From assembly GCF_022605725.1 (NCBI RefSeq), contig NC_065563.1, forward strand, positions 5,544,518 through 5,608,517: a stretch of DNA of 64,000 nt, written 5' to 3'. The stretch is from Anthonomus grandis grandis. Its lineage: Eukaryota; Arthropoda; Insecta; Coleoptera; Curculionidae. The notes beneath the pieces are model-generated. The model ran no database searches. It was not told the origin of the DNA and worked only from the letters and a program-made list of their open reading frames with translations. Made by a program: the position numbers and the translations under genes. Shown in pieces: positions 23,619-34,453 of this stretch. Position 1 is the first letter of the stretch. Every line of letters begins with the position of its first letter.

Positions 23619-24625
23619 TACATTCTCCACAAAAAAAAAGAATATAATTCTCTCTGAAGACAAGTGGCATCCAACATAGTCCTAATCTCTATAAAACATG
23701 TTACATCAACTGTAAATATCAATCAACTCTATCTTACTATGTTATATATAAAATGAAAGAAAAAGATCCATGATACTGAACCCATCAAATAAGTATCACA
23801 ATAGGTATCACATGATGGACCTGCGGTCAATAAAATCCCCATTTCCATACAGTCCAAGAAAGTGCTTTGTTTACAAGAAAAGCCTTTGAGCTAATCTTAC
23901 TACAGCAATCTCACCATTGTAAAATATTGGGAATTTCCTTTTAGTTTTTTCTTAGAAGTTATACTAATTAATAAATTGTTCAGGTCATTTTCAAAATGAC
24001 TCATTGCTCTCTGAAGCTTCCAAAATGGATATAGTTCATCTGATTGCTGAGGAAAGCCTCAATTCAAATTCTGGAGTTCTGAATAAAATAAGTTGGCAAG
24101 GAAAGATACTGTAATCGGAAGATACTGTATATCTTCTAGTACAAAAATTTATTTTTGGTATAGGGTTATACTTGGTATATTCAGAGCCAGATACCAATAT
24201 TTCCTTGTTTAACTCTTGAGAAGTTATTTAGTCTAAAACATATTATAACATAGAATAGGACAAGAAAATAGTAAATTATAATACTCTAAAAATTATATAA
24301 AAGGATAAATTTTAAATTGAGAACCAGGCAGGGAAATACATTTTTTTAAGGGGTAAGTAACCACTGCCTTACCGGATTTCTTAAGCAGTAAATCAGAAAT
24401 ATTATAACTTACATTTCTTAAATACATGGCTCCCTTCTTGCATGTGTCCCTTTCACCATTGCTGCCTTTATAATTCATGAAGGACATAACTCTCCTGCCG
24501 TTTCTGCAGTTTTGCCGCCTTTTCACATTTGACAGCTAACAGTGACAAATGTCAATAAAAACATTGTCAAATGGAAGAAAAGCTAATGCTTCATTCAGAT
24601 GCTAAAAATATTAGTATCGAATCCA
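23619..24625. other. AT-rich stretch, nothing recognised
   Basis: No gene. CATTTGACAGCTAACAGTGA and a nearby reverse partner around 24525-24570 form only a weak inverted pair. Confidence 0.5.
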
Positions 24626-25955
24626 GTATTTGAATATTATGTCGAAGCCAGATTATAAAATTACTCGTTTCATGATATTAAGTCTTATCAATTATTTTAA
24701 TTGTTCTTTATATTTACGTGAAACCTACTTATATCTTAAAATTTGTTCCACATTTTTTTTATATTAGTTTTTAGTAATTTAAGTGCAACAGGCGTTTTAT
24801 TTAAAAACTTGACACTTGACCACAGAATGGGAAAAACATCACGTTTGTTGTTGGGATGATAACTTGTATTAAACTTTTTTGATAATTTTGTAAATAATAG
24901 CTTTTTATATATTCTTTTAAATTTATTTATTTTCGTCTCAATACCAGGTTTTTGTAAGTAATTAAAATGTTTATAACATTTAATTTGTAAGAAATTTCAG
25001 CAGGCCTCCACCCTTAAGTACAAAAGCAGCTTAAATGGACGGTTTCTGTATTTGCCGCTTCGGCAGCACCGAGTAAACGAAACTGAACCGCAATTGATAG
25101 TCGACTGGGTACATTTTAAAACACAGGATTGCGTATCTTTCCAAATATTCAATCAACGATAGCCTTTTCAACTGATAGTAGCGTTTTTAACTGATAGCAG
25201 TTTACTTATGTAAACATTGGCGCGCATTTCAAATGTAGCGATTCTGCAATTTTAAAAAATCTTTGTGAGAAAATTTTGCCTCACTTATACGAAATTCTAC
25301 GCATATCAATTTGTTCTTGTAGGTGATGAGGCCTCTCTCTGACAATATTCTAGGACCCTATGATGACAAATATCTGAGCGACAAAAAGTTTTTAACTATC
25401 CGTTATCGAGCGCTAGAAGATACATTGAATGTTGCTTTGGAATCTTAGCTAGTAAGTGGAGAATATTTTAAAGACCATTAAATATTAATATTGATTTAGC
25501 AGAATGTATAGTAAAAGCGCCTGCATTATGCATAATTTTGTACGGCAACGCTATGAAGGAAGGGATAACAAGAATAATATATAATTATGCCAGTTTTGTT
25601 TCATTGATAAGGATAGCGTTAGTAGAGCTAAAAAAGAGGACCATCAGTAAAAAAAAATTACAGACTACTTTATAAAAATCGCAGCGCTGCCCTGGCAAAA
25701 CCAATCTATAGATTGAAACATTGCCTCGCCCACAGTTTCTTATTTATATATATTTTTAAATAGGTAATTATACTCGTAAAAAAATATTAAAATTAATAGT
25801 GAAAAATTAATATACCAGTTTTCTTTTTCTCCTCTAAAGAAACATTTCCTACAAATATGTTTGTAATTTTCAGGCGTTCCATTTTTTGTCTATCGCTGTA
25901 TTCACTTGTTGTCATATATTGAAGTGAGGTTTTTTGGGGCACAAGATTTTGTAGG
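24626..25955 (+). repeat. PIF/Harbinger-associated repeat, copy 1
   Basis: A long repeat found three times: here, inverted at about 31700-32158 plus 33409-33545, and in the same orientation at about 55280-55950. Shared landmarks are TTTATATTTACGTGAAACCT, TTTGTAAGAAATTTC, GTATTTGCCGCTTC and GGGTACATTTTAAAACAC. Only this copy still has a transposase exon (25323-25590). Its end, from about 25740 to 25955, matches the start of the inverted copy, including a short copia LTR edge. Confidence 0.75.
25323..25590 (+). pseudogene. PIF/Harbinger transposase, last exon
   Basis: An acceptor (TTCTTGTAG) precedes GDEA and LSDNI-like codons. Shifting between frames gives RPYDDKYLSDKK, ARRYIECCFGILASKWRIF and RPLNINIDLAECIVKA, the C-terminal part of DDE_Tnp_4 nucleases. 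The Glu in YIECCFG is the expected third catalytic residue. An internal TAA and two frameshifts are present. The earlier exons with the two Asp residues are not in this window. Confidence 0.65.
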
Positions 25956-26055
25956 CACCAAAATTTATTCGAAAAGTAATTTGAATCTCGCGCGCGCGCT
26001 ATTTGAATCTAGCGCCTAAAACGGCTAAGTCAAGTAACATCGCTTGCCGCCTTTA

Positions 26056-26420
26056 TATAAAGTTCAAAATAGTAGAGAAATCAAGAATTTTCTAGCGAGA
26101 TAGCAGTCCCGAATTCCAGATTGCTCGCGTAGGTAGATACACGAAGCTTCCAGAGTCGTATGCAAGATATAAAAGCCACGCTAACCGCAGCGACCGACAG
26201 TTCGGTTTTAATTTGAGTAAAGTGAATAATATACAAGAGCGCGAAAATACAAAGCGAAGTAATAAGTGATTGAGAATAAGTACAGCTTAATAGTGTTTTG
26301 GAGAGGCAATAGTTCTAGTGTAGATTTTAACTCGACTAGCCGGTGTCATATATTTTGATCCACAATCAACGTAGATTGCAGTGTTAACTCGTCAAGTGCC
26401 GTGTATAATTGAATTGTGAA
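26056..26420 (+). promoter_or_regulatory. Heat-shock-type promoter and 5' leader without a gene
   Basis: A canonical TATA box (TATAAAA, 26169) sits 30 bases before an initiator-like ACAGTT (A at 26199). Upstream are two runs of alternating heat-shock units: CGAAG CTTCC AGAGT at 26142-26156 and AGAAT TTTCT AGCGA at 26084-26098, each with two perfect units and one near-perfect. The predicted leader is A-rich (AGTAAAGTGAATAATATACA), like insect hsp70 leaders. No hsp coding sequence follows. A hAT fragment begins about 170 bases further on. It may be an orphan host promoter left by insertion or deletion, or a promoter within an unrecognised retroelement. Confidence 0.5.
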
Positions 26421-26590
26421 ATTGTTAGTAAAACTCTGTTATTAATAAGTGTTTCCCTACCTATTTAAACGATTTTATTCAAATTTAGCGTTTTTGTTGG
26501 CCAAATATTAAACTAAAACAAACAATTTTTTTTCAGAATTTCTCTGTAATATAACTGTAATAACCATTTATTATGTCTTATTAACCATTA

Positions 26591-27420
26591 TTATGTCAGG
26601 TAATATTGCGGAACGATTAATTGGAAAAACTTAGATCATTGAATTTTTTTATTAGCACTCGACGAATCCACTGATATTAGTTCCTTATCTCAACTTCTCA
26701 TATTTATACGAGGTGTTACTCAAGATTTTAAAGTCTTAGAAGAATTATTAGGAATGTGTTCATTGAATGGTCAAACCAATATATATATATACTCAATGTA
26801 CTTTTGGATGAGTGTTTAAAAACTGATTTGGAATCAAAATTATCGGGCGTTACGGCTGACGGAGCTCCTTTGATGATTGGTGGGCTAGAATTCTGGGCTA
26901 GTTACTTTGCTAAATATGCATCTGCAAGAAAAAAACATAAACGCTGAAGATCTCAGTTTCACTGCATTATACACCAAGAAGCCCTCTGTTCTAAAAAAAT
27001 TGAATTTTAAAATGTCATGAAAGTGGTAGTTTCGACTGTAAATTTCATAAAATCATGAGGACTCAATCACAGACAATTTAAACAATTTCTTGATGACATC
27101 GAAAGCGAATACGGAGATTTACTGTATTATACAGAAGTAAGGTGCTAAGTCGTCGATTGACATTGGAATTATTTCTAAATTTAATAGAAGAAATTAGAAT
27201 ATTTTTGACGGAATAGCAAAGGGATGTTCCGGAACTTAAAAATCCTGATTGGTTGTGTGATTTGGCTTTTTTATTTGACATTACAAATCATTTGAATGTC
27301 TTGAGCACACGGCTTCAAGGCAAAAATCATTTGATATCCCAGCTCTACGCTCATGTATTATCCTTTTAATGCAAGCTGACAATTATAAGAAAATGGCTGA
27401 AAAATTCAACAAAACTGTGA
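26591..27420 (+). pseudogene. hAT transposase fragment (ZBED5/GTF2IRD2-like)
   Basis: Partial transposase in several frames. ALDESTDISSLSQLLIFIRG (26655-26714) is the hAT block with the first catalytic Asp. LSGVTADGAPLMIGG (26848-26892) carries the second. FHCIIHQEALCSKK (from about 26952), VVVSTVNFIKS, RQFKQFLDDIESEYGDLLYY and DLAFLFDITNHLNVLSTRL follow to about 27320. It contains stops and single-base shifts, and both the N-terminal zinc finger and the C-terminal dimerisation region are missing. A copia LTR edge with its primer site on the minus strand adjoins the 3' side. Confidence 0.75.
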
Positions 27421-27454
27421 TTAATTTCAGTTATGTCCCGAGGCCTGAAACGAG

Positions 27455-27610
27455 TCCTGGGCCCATAACCTAGTGAAAATTATAGTGGAAGTAAGGTTTT
27501 TTGGGGCACAAAATGAAATAATACTACGCTTATTTCTTAAATAGCAAGAACTGACTACTTGATTAAGGATAAAAACGTACTCTGCCTAACTGGCAACCCG
27601 TCATACATTA
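27455..27610 (-). repeat. copia LTR 3' part with tRNA primer site
   Basis: On the minus strand, GGTTATGGGCCCAG (27457-27470) is the initiator-Met-type primer site used by copia. It directly follows an LTR end with TTTTGTGCCCCAAAAAACCT. The LTR part through ACGGGTTGCCAGTTAGGCAG is nearly the same as the plus-strand LTR at 31590-31730. Only this portion is recognisable. The rest of the element is absent. Confidence 0.7.
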
Positions 27611-27736
27611 AAATCAAATTTTTGTTGATAATTCACAACACTACTACACTCATAATATAGTAGTACTAGAGAAGTACTACTGTTGTAAATATGCAATAAG
27701 TAAAGAAGGTACACAAAAGCATCTCTTAAGAATACT

Positions 27737-27771
27737 GAAGATATATATGTATTTTATACATATATATCTTC
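27737..27771. repeat. 16-bp-arm AT-rich palindrome
   Basis: GAAGATATATATGTAT and its exact reverse complement are separated by TTT. Cruciform or hairpin potential is strong, but no function is evident. Confidence 0.85.
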
Positions 27772-29939
27772 GTACTAACGCAAAAACAAGTCACTGCGCC
27801 GCGTCGTGTGGACAATTATAAACACGTCTGACTTCGCGCATTAGAGCACAGAACACAAATATATAGAGAAGTGGTGGTTGCATACAAACTTACAGAAATT
27901 CTTCAGAAAGTCAGCTAGCGTCCTCTCGCTTGGCAATGGAAACTGTTATAACTAACTTGACAGTTTGACGTGCCTAATTGGACCAATCAAAATGGTAGAA
28001 AGGCGTGTCTAAATTAAGGCGGGAAATCAAATTTTATTTAATCTGACAATCTTATCATTTATGATTAAATGTTAGCATCAGATATTGATCTGAATAAAAA
28101 TAAAACAAGTTTTTCTTTAATACATTCATTATTTAATTTTCCTGAAAAAAATTTCTTAAAATAATATATATAATATACAATAATTTATTATAACAGATTA
28201 GATTAATATTATATAAATTAGAATGAATCTAAAAATATTTTAAAGTATTTTGTTAACACTGAACTACCCTTATTTTAAACAGATGAGAAAAGGTTGTCAA
28301 CATTTTTGTGCTATTTTCTCATCATACATCTAAAGGCATTCTCATTAGATTAATAATATCCTCATTTAGCTACACATAGATTCAATAGAGGATTAATTGT
28401 CCTTATTTAATATGTACTTGTATCAGTTTCCTAAAAAAAAATTAAACAAATTTTCAAAATTTATTAAAAATTCTATAGCATTATATAAAGAAACAATATA
28501 TCCATCTACAAAACAAAATAAACTCTTTGAAAATTAAAACAACTTTTTAGTATAAACATATATCACATAATATTATATATATATTTGTTGGTCTCTTATA
28601 ATACTAACAACATATCTTCGAACTATAATATTAATAAAAACTTAATTTAAGGGCAGATGTTTACATAAAATAAATAAGAAACTCTTAAAAAAACTCAAGT
28701 TGTAAGAAAAACATTAATTCTGCCCCATTCTGGGTGCTCAGGTCCCTTAGTCTCTATACCTATGTCTTGTCTCAGTGAACACATGAAGTGCTAGGATACG
28801 AGCATGAAATAAAATTAAAAAAATAGGCAGTGCAAACCTATAAATCAATTTACTAAATAGACAAAATAAATGTTTAAATAAATATGTATTGTAGTGTAAG
28901 CAGTATCAGCATTATTAAAATGTATGGAGAGAACTGATCAGAAGAAATTCTATAGCTTAAAGGCTTAATAAAATTTACATTGCATATTTTTCTTGTAATC
29001 GGAACTGAAGGAACTTAAAAAAATATTTTATTACTATGTTTCTCAGAACCATTTAAAATATAGATACTCTTACATTAAGGAAATTTTCAGGAAAATTTTA
29101 TTCAATTTTTAATTGTGGAATAGAAAATGAGAGGCCAGACATTTTGTAATATTTATTTATAATCAAGTTAATACAAAACATAATAGTAATAAATAAAATC
29201 AGATTTTCTTACCAGAAACCTGGAATTGCTTGCTGCAAATCAATTAAAACATTACTCCCAATATTGAAAGAGAACTTTTTAGAAAAAAAGTCATGAATTT
29301 TAAATAACATCCTTAAAACAAATAGCAAACTCAACCCACGCTTGCATTCATTGAAATGAAAAACAAATTCAAATAGTTTGACAATGACAAATGATGTTCT
29401 ATCAGTCAATGTCAACAACTGTCTGTCAGCTCCCTGTCAATTTTTCCAAGCAAGATGGCCGATAGACGATTCGGATTTTCACCATACAAGCTTTAAACAC
29501 ATGCATTACAGAACATAAAATGAGGCACAGAACACAACAATATAATATTTAAAATATAGAACAGAGGTCGACGCCGCGCGTAGCGCCGCCCGGTTGTTGC
29601 GGAGAAACCTGTCGAGTCAACTTCAAGTGGTGCGGTGCCGTGTCGTGTGCATGTTTTATTACATTGGAGATATATAAGCGATTAGCCTTAAACGAGTCTT
29701 AGATTAATTCATCTCATGTTCCTATTTTAAGTCTTCTACATATACTTGTAGTTCCAATATTCGTATTTGCTGTGATAAGCGAAATATTATATATTATATT
29801 AGCGCGTTATTCCCGTTCGTTAGCTGTAAATTAAAATACCCATTGAAGACTACTAGAAATATCTATTTACACTATATTTAGTTAATATAAAAATAATTAG
29901 TATCATAAATAGTACATGTGGATTTGAAAAGTTGCGCCA
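27772..29939. other. Gene-free AT-rich stretch with short repeated motifs
   Basis: No coding region is supported. GCACAGAACACAA occurs at 27846 and 29525 and again at 55954, and may mark the edge of a short mobile repeat. A GC-rich patch (29568-29650) stands out against the AT-rich surroundings. Confidence 0.45.
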
Positions 29940-30012
29940 ATATTCTGACTTGAACTGAACTCCCGCGGCGAGAGCTCCTTATATACTCCCTAGAACATGG
30001 TTCCGGAAGAAG
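29940..30012 (-). promoter_or_regulatory. TATA/initiator promoter with a heat-shock-like element
   Basis: On the minus strand a TATATAA (29985-29979) lies 29 bases before a TCAGTT initiator (+1 about 29956). Just upstream, plus-strand GTTCC GGAAG (30000-30009) forms a paired heat-shock unit, with AGAAC nearby (29992). A very similar AGAACATGGTTCC occurs at 30465-30482. No open frame follows on the minus strand. Confidence 0.45.
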
Positions 30013-30351
30013 CGGTAACCTTTCACAAGTCAACAGAGATATTAGGCGGTGTGCCCGCTTGCTTCCTTGTGCCCGCGTTTTCTACTTTTGAATTGAATTT
30101 TTTTCTGAATTTTCTACGATAAACCTCAGCTGTTTCTCACATATATAAATTCTTACCCATACAATATGCCAGAGCATACTAGGCTTGAGCAGTAAACAGA
30201 TCTTGCTACACTTTGCAGCTTACGTCATTATTACCGATTGTTTCGGCCATAAGAATGACAGGCTATAAATTCAACACATATCAAATCCGGCACTGGTTAT
30301 CGCCGCTTAGCGTATTGGTGATTTCTAGAATAAGGAGCCAGTGGGTAGAAA

Positions 30352-30397
30352 CACAGATTTAACTAGCTACGCTAGAGCGTAGCTAGTTAAATCTGTG
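30352..30397. repeat. Perfect 22-bp inverted repeat with 2-bp spacer
   Basis: CACAGATTTAACTAGCTACG then CT is followed by AG and the exact reverse complement. Forty-four of 46 bases pair, which is not expected by chance in decayed DNA and points to a recent origin or a constraint. Confidence 0.95.
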
Positions 30398-31239
30398 GTA
30401 GAAGTAAATTGCTTGAGCTTCAGCATTCTGTAAAGCCCCGCAGCAGCTTTTGCATTCTGTAAAGAACATGGTTCCAGAACTTTGTATGGTCCCTCCCAGG
30501 ATGTTTAAAGTTTCGATGCTTTAAGACTCTAAGAGACTCTTTTGTTTCTTAGGCTGTTAAAGCCTAACCAAGTTACTGTTGTTGTACTTCTGGTCAATGG
30601 CATTGACATGATATGCAACCTTCGCTGGCATCTTGAAAGGAATTAAGCTTATTATAAACTTAACTTTGAATCATATCCATTTTTCTACGCACTGACTGAT
30701 TCCTCCAAGGCAATTTCGGTTCATGGCGTTGAATATAATGTTAGAATGTTAATTACACTGATTCTTTTATTTCATTCGTGACGGTACTTGTATTATTTTA
30801 TTTAGTTATAGACGTTAATTTACTTGTTTATTTAATGTAATTGTGTGTGATCCGTGTTTATTTGTCAATATAGTAATTAAGTGTGTTTTCACGAGTATTA
30901 TTCCTTGAGAGTCCTCCGACAAGTACGGAGGACTCTCTGAGGGTTTGTCAGCCATAATCGAAACACACTGTCTTTGCACAAAACTTTATTAACTAAGTAC
31001 CTACTATGAAGTCACAAACTAACTGTCCACGAATAATAAATATTTTGAATAAACAAAATACAGTTGTAAAAATACAGAGATAAAAAAGATTGGCTTATCG
31101 CTAAACGCAGTGATCTCGACGGTAATGCAAAATCGTGCCTGCCTCAGTCCCGTGTGTGCAAGCAGCACTTCCACCACTTCGGTACTTCCCCGAGAATACA
31201 TTCGGCATTCTCCGTGATTCCACCCAAGCTTGATAAGGC
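30398..31239. other. Gene-free stretch, possible gypsy integrase traces
   Basis: Apart from the hairpin at 30907 nothing is firm. On the minus strand, 30430-30600 weakly resembles the end of a Ty3/gypsy integrase, but the match is too poor to annotate. Confidence 0.35.
30907..30937. repeat. 12-bp perfect hairpin
   Basis: GAGAGTCCTCCG, loop ACAAGTA, then CGGAGGACTCTC. It is GC-rich in AT-rich surroundings. There is no T run after it and no gene nearby, so it is not a recognisable terminator. Confidence 0.9.
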
Positions 31240-31480
31240 TTGACGTTTAGCAGCCACTACGACATACTTATTATGAACATGTCCGCCGAAAATTATGAAA
31301 GTGACTCTCCTACATGTATAAATCCAGTATTCCATGAGAACAACAAATACATTGTCCGTCACTATTTCATCAGAGACGCTGTTCGGAATAATGTCATTAA
31401 CTTAAAGTATTTGAGTACAGACGAAATGTTGGCTGACATTCTTACTAAATAGGTTAAAATTGTAAATAATTCTAAATTAA
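31240..31480 (+). pseudogene. copia pol C-terminus (end of RNase H)
   Basis: The frame from 31240 reads SPTCINPVFHENNKYI, then HYFIRDAVRNNVINLKYLST and DEMLADILTK, which is the characteristic end of copia RNase H, and stops at 31452. Codons beyond (KLRLGLGL) also fit. Everything upstream of this part of pol is missing. A copia LTR follows directly, so this is the 3' end of a truncated element. Confidence 0.8.
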
Positions 31481-31486
31481 GACTAG

Positions 31487-31730
31487 GGTTGGGTTTAAAA
31501 GTTTAGATTTTTTTTTGATCAAAGTATCAAAAAAAGAATGATTTTAGTATATGTAGCGCCATCTTTAGGTTAACTCTGATAATGCATATTGATGTATGGT
31601 GGGTTGCCAGTTACGCAGAGTACGTTCTTAATCTTACAAATAAAGTAGTCAGTCCTTGCTATTGAACAACTAAGCATTGTATTATTTCATCTTGTGCCCC
31701 AAATAACCTCACTTCAATATAAGACAAAAA
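31487..31730 (+). repeat. copia 3' LTR
   Basis: Follows the pol end. It includes GGGTTGCCAGTTACGCAGAG, a degenerate AATAAAG, and the end CTTGTGCCCCAAATAACCTC. The last 130 bases match, in inverse, the LTR part at 27485-27610. A short edge of the same LTR also lies at about 25930-25955 (minus). The 5' boundary is approximate. Confidence 0.65.
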
Positions 31731-32166
31731 GTGAATACAGCGATAGACAAAAAAAGGAGGCTTGGGAAGATATTACCAACATATTTGTAGGAGATGTTTC
31801 TTTAGAGGAGAAAAAGAAAACTGGTATATTAATTTTTCACTATTAATTTTAACTTTTTTTTACGTATTTTAGAGTAAATTTACCTATTTAAAAATATATA
31901 TTTTTAAAATATAATTTCGTATATGTGAGGCAAAATTTTCTCACAAAGTTTTTTGAAAATTGCAGAATCTCTACATTTGAAATGCGCGCCAATGTCTACA
32001 TAAGTAAACTGCTATCAGTTAAAAACGCTACTATCCGTTAAAAAGGCTATCGTTGATTGAATATTTGGAAAGATACGCAATCATGTGTTTTAAAATGTAC
32101 CCAGTCGACTAGAATTGACTAGAATTTCTATCAATTGAGGTTTAGTTTCGTTTACTCGGTGCTGCC
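31700..32166 (-). repeat. PIF/Harbinger-associated repeat, copy 2, part 1
   Basis: Inverted relative to copy 1 at 24626-25955. It matches from the copia LTR edge through GACAAAAAGTGAATACAGCG, AAACTGGTATATTAATTTTT and GAGGCAAAATTTTCTCACAA to GTTTCGTTTACTCGGTGCTG. The transposase exon of copy 1 is missing here (a jump near 31900). It is interrupted at 32167 by a P-like element and resumes at 33409. Confidence 0.8.
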
Positions 32167-33400
32167 CTTAGAACATTGAAAGGCTAGAATTAGTAAACAA
32201 CAACTTTGTTTGAGTCCAACATGTGCACAGAGGCAAGAGGGGTGTGTTGTTTACAAACATATTTGCCGATTCTCTGTTGTCAAGTCGACGCGAATTTCCA
32301 ACGGAGGAAATTTTTTGCTATATTTTAACAACCATTATAACGTTAATTTAACTTATTTGTGTTGTATTTTATAGGAAAATTTAAATTAAAAAATATAAAT
32401 ACTACAATTAACCTATTTTAAGAATAAATATAATATCCTTAAGCAAAAAAGAAACAAAATTATTAACATTCTTATCCCTAAAACCGTTTCTAAAAAATTT
32501 GAAGCGACAACACCGGAACTTAAGCGCCTGAGCCACACGCGTAGTGTCATCTGTCAAACGGCTTTTTGTTTATGTTCGGGATTCGTGTATTTTCTTTAAT
32601 TTTTTGGTTTCAAAAGGAAAAAGGCCACATTTTAGTGTTTTTTTAAATTGCTAGGATGGCAAAAACTTGTGTCGTTTGTGCCGCATCATGATAAAAAGGT
32701 GATTCAAACCGATCTTTTCACAAGTAAGTACCGATACTTTCATAACATCAGATCATGGGGTAACCATCATCATAAACGTAGAATAGGGGATCTTATAGAT
32801 ATAAACCTAATAAAAATTTGAATGTGAAAGTGTGTATAAAATACCAAAATATGTATATTTTTAAATTTAAATATATTTTTAAACATATTCATCTATCAAT
32901 AGGCTATAAAAAATATAAAACTAGAATTTTGTCCCTGGTTTTATTGCAGGATTTTTATGTTTTTTTTGTTGTTTTGGCAGAAAGATGGCATAATACCCAT
33001 ATATCTATATATAGTTATGTTTTTTAATATAGACATTAGGTAGATAGATGAAATTACTTATTTTTTATTGCCTTTAAAGAATTTTGAAATTTATTTAGAT
33101 ATTGATATCTATGTATAGTTAATTTTGTCTTCGTACTTTACTTTCATATTTCACTTATATTGACTTCGATATAGAGTATCTTATCAAATTTATTTTAAAA
33201 AAATGCTTGATATTTTATAAAAGGGGAGCAGTAATATTGTTTAAAGTTTTCGGAAAAAACTGAAAACTTTTATGATATTATAAAGTGATTTTTGCTATTT
33301 CTCTATAAGCATTTGGCATCATTGCATCAGAGATGTTGCAAGCAAACAAACCTGCCCATAGTTCCACGGCATGCTACTTCTAGCCTTTCAATGTTCTAAG
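32167..33400 (+). mobile_element. Non-autonomous P-like element, 8-bp target duplication
   Basis: Perfect TIRs CTTAGAACATTGAAAGGCTA plus GAA sit at both ends. Flanks are GTGCTGCC (32159-32166) and GTGCTGCT (33401-33408), an 8-bp target duplication with one change. Removing the element restores the repeat seen at 25060-25075 (GGTGCTGCCGAAGCGGC on the matching strand), so the insertion is proven by an empty copy. Eight-bp duplications fit the P and hAT superfamilies. A THAP-like exon start inside (32656) favours P. Confidence 0.85.
32656..32723 (+). pseudogene. THAP zinc-finger first exon remnant
   Basis: ATG 32656 reads MAKTCVVCAAS, with a C-X2-C pair two residues after the start region as in THAP domains. 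Two adjacent stops (TGA TAA) follow, then KGDSNRSFHK and a donor (CACAA/GTAAGTA). The later THAP residues, such as the C-X2-H pair, are not seen inside this element, so it is an internally deleted copy. Confidence 0.6.
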
Positions 33401-33408
33401 GTGCTGCT

Positions 33409-33545
33409 GAAGCGGCAAATACAGAAATCATTTATTTAAGCTGCTGTTGTACTTAAACCCTTAACGGCCTCCACAAATTTCCCAGCACGCCTCTGGGTGG
33501 AGGCGTGAATGAGAAATTTCTTACAAATTAAATTTAATAAAAAAA
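33409..33545 (-). repeat. PIF/Harbinger-associated repeat, copy 2, part 2
   Basis: Continuation of the repeat interrupted at 32166: GAAGCGGCAAATACAGAAAT, then AGCTGCTGTTGTACTTAA and GAAATTTCTTACAAATTAAA, the reverse of 24985-25070. It keeps about 40 bases that copy 1 has lost. Confidence 0.8.
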
Positions 33546-34448
33546 TAATTAATTAAAGTCTAGTTCAGAGATCTATTAAAGTCTGTGATGTGTCGCAGGT
33601 GCCGCACTTGTTTAAATGTCAAAATTTTAGTTTATCTATGAAATCATTTTAAATATAAGTAAAACCCCTTGTTTTACACTATTTTTTATTTTTCTTTAGA
33701 AAATGTCTATTTTTAGAAAAAAATTATATCACAAGAAAATATGATTAAAAAATTGACCGCGGACTAAAATCCAAGCATCTTACAAAATATTTTAAATAAT
33801 TCCAGCACTCACAGACTTCTCACCTCTTTTCAGCCACAAAGATAAAACATCTGCGTTCTGGCGATTCCTACTTTAGGCTGTGCAAGTGATTGTGTATCTC
33901 TCTCTATCCCACTGATTTTGAAGATTACGGGGCCGTACCCAAATAAATTTTTGGGCTGTTTTTGTATTACTTTTGTCGTGTTTTTAAAGAGATCTTTAAG
34001 GATGTTGGATGGGTCTATCACCTTTAATAGTTGAGAAGGGGGTCATGTGAGGCTATTATTATTTGATAAGTTTTGCCGGTTTTGATTTTTACACGTTTAT
34101 GAAAGTAGACAATTTAGAATTTAGCCTGTATTCGTCTAAATTTTTTGCAGTTTTTACTGTGAGGAAGTATGCTTTTTATTTGTGTTTGCGGATTTGTTTT
34201 GGTATTATACCTAAAGACCTTAAAATGTTTCAACCCTGGGAAAATAGAAAAATTTGGCAAATGAAGTGTTTGTGCCGGCTTATGGAGACCGTGGGTGCAG
34301 AAGAAAGGCAATAACATTTGTGATGAAAACAATAACAGTGATCTGGACCGTGATTTAAACTTACATAGTTCTGACATTTCTTTTTCTAATGCAGTTTTAA
34401 AACGTAATTGTTTAAGTACAGACACCAAACAAATTTGTTTAAATGTCT

Positions 34449-34453
34449 ATAAC
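34449..34453. repeat. Left 5-bp target duplication of the BEL element
   Basis: ATAAC, repeated at 38401-38405. The length suits BEL/Pao integration, and joining the flanks restores the transposase reading. Confidence 0.85.

Noticed and set aside
24293..24526. 77-codon minus-strand frame with Arg- and Cys-containing start
   Set aside because: No recognisable domain, splice sites or neighbours.
29568..29650. CpG-rich patch as a host promoter
   Set aside because: No TATA, initiator or open frame placed sensibly next to it.
30430..30600. Ty3/gypsy integrase end on the minus strand
   Set aside because: Only scattered similarity; stops in every frame.
31144..31362. 72-codon minus-strand frame
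   Set aside because: Antisense to the copia pol tail.
33830..34021. 63-codon minus-strand frame
   Set aside because: Lies inside the non-coding left part of the Tc1/IS630-like element and its equivalent in copy 2 is not open.
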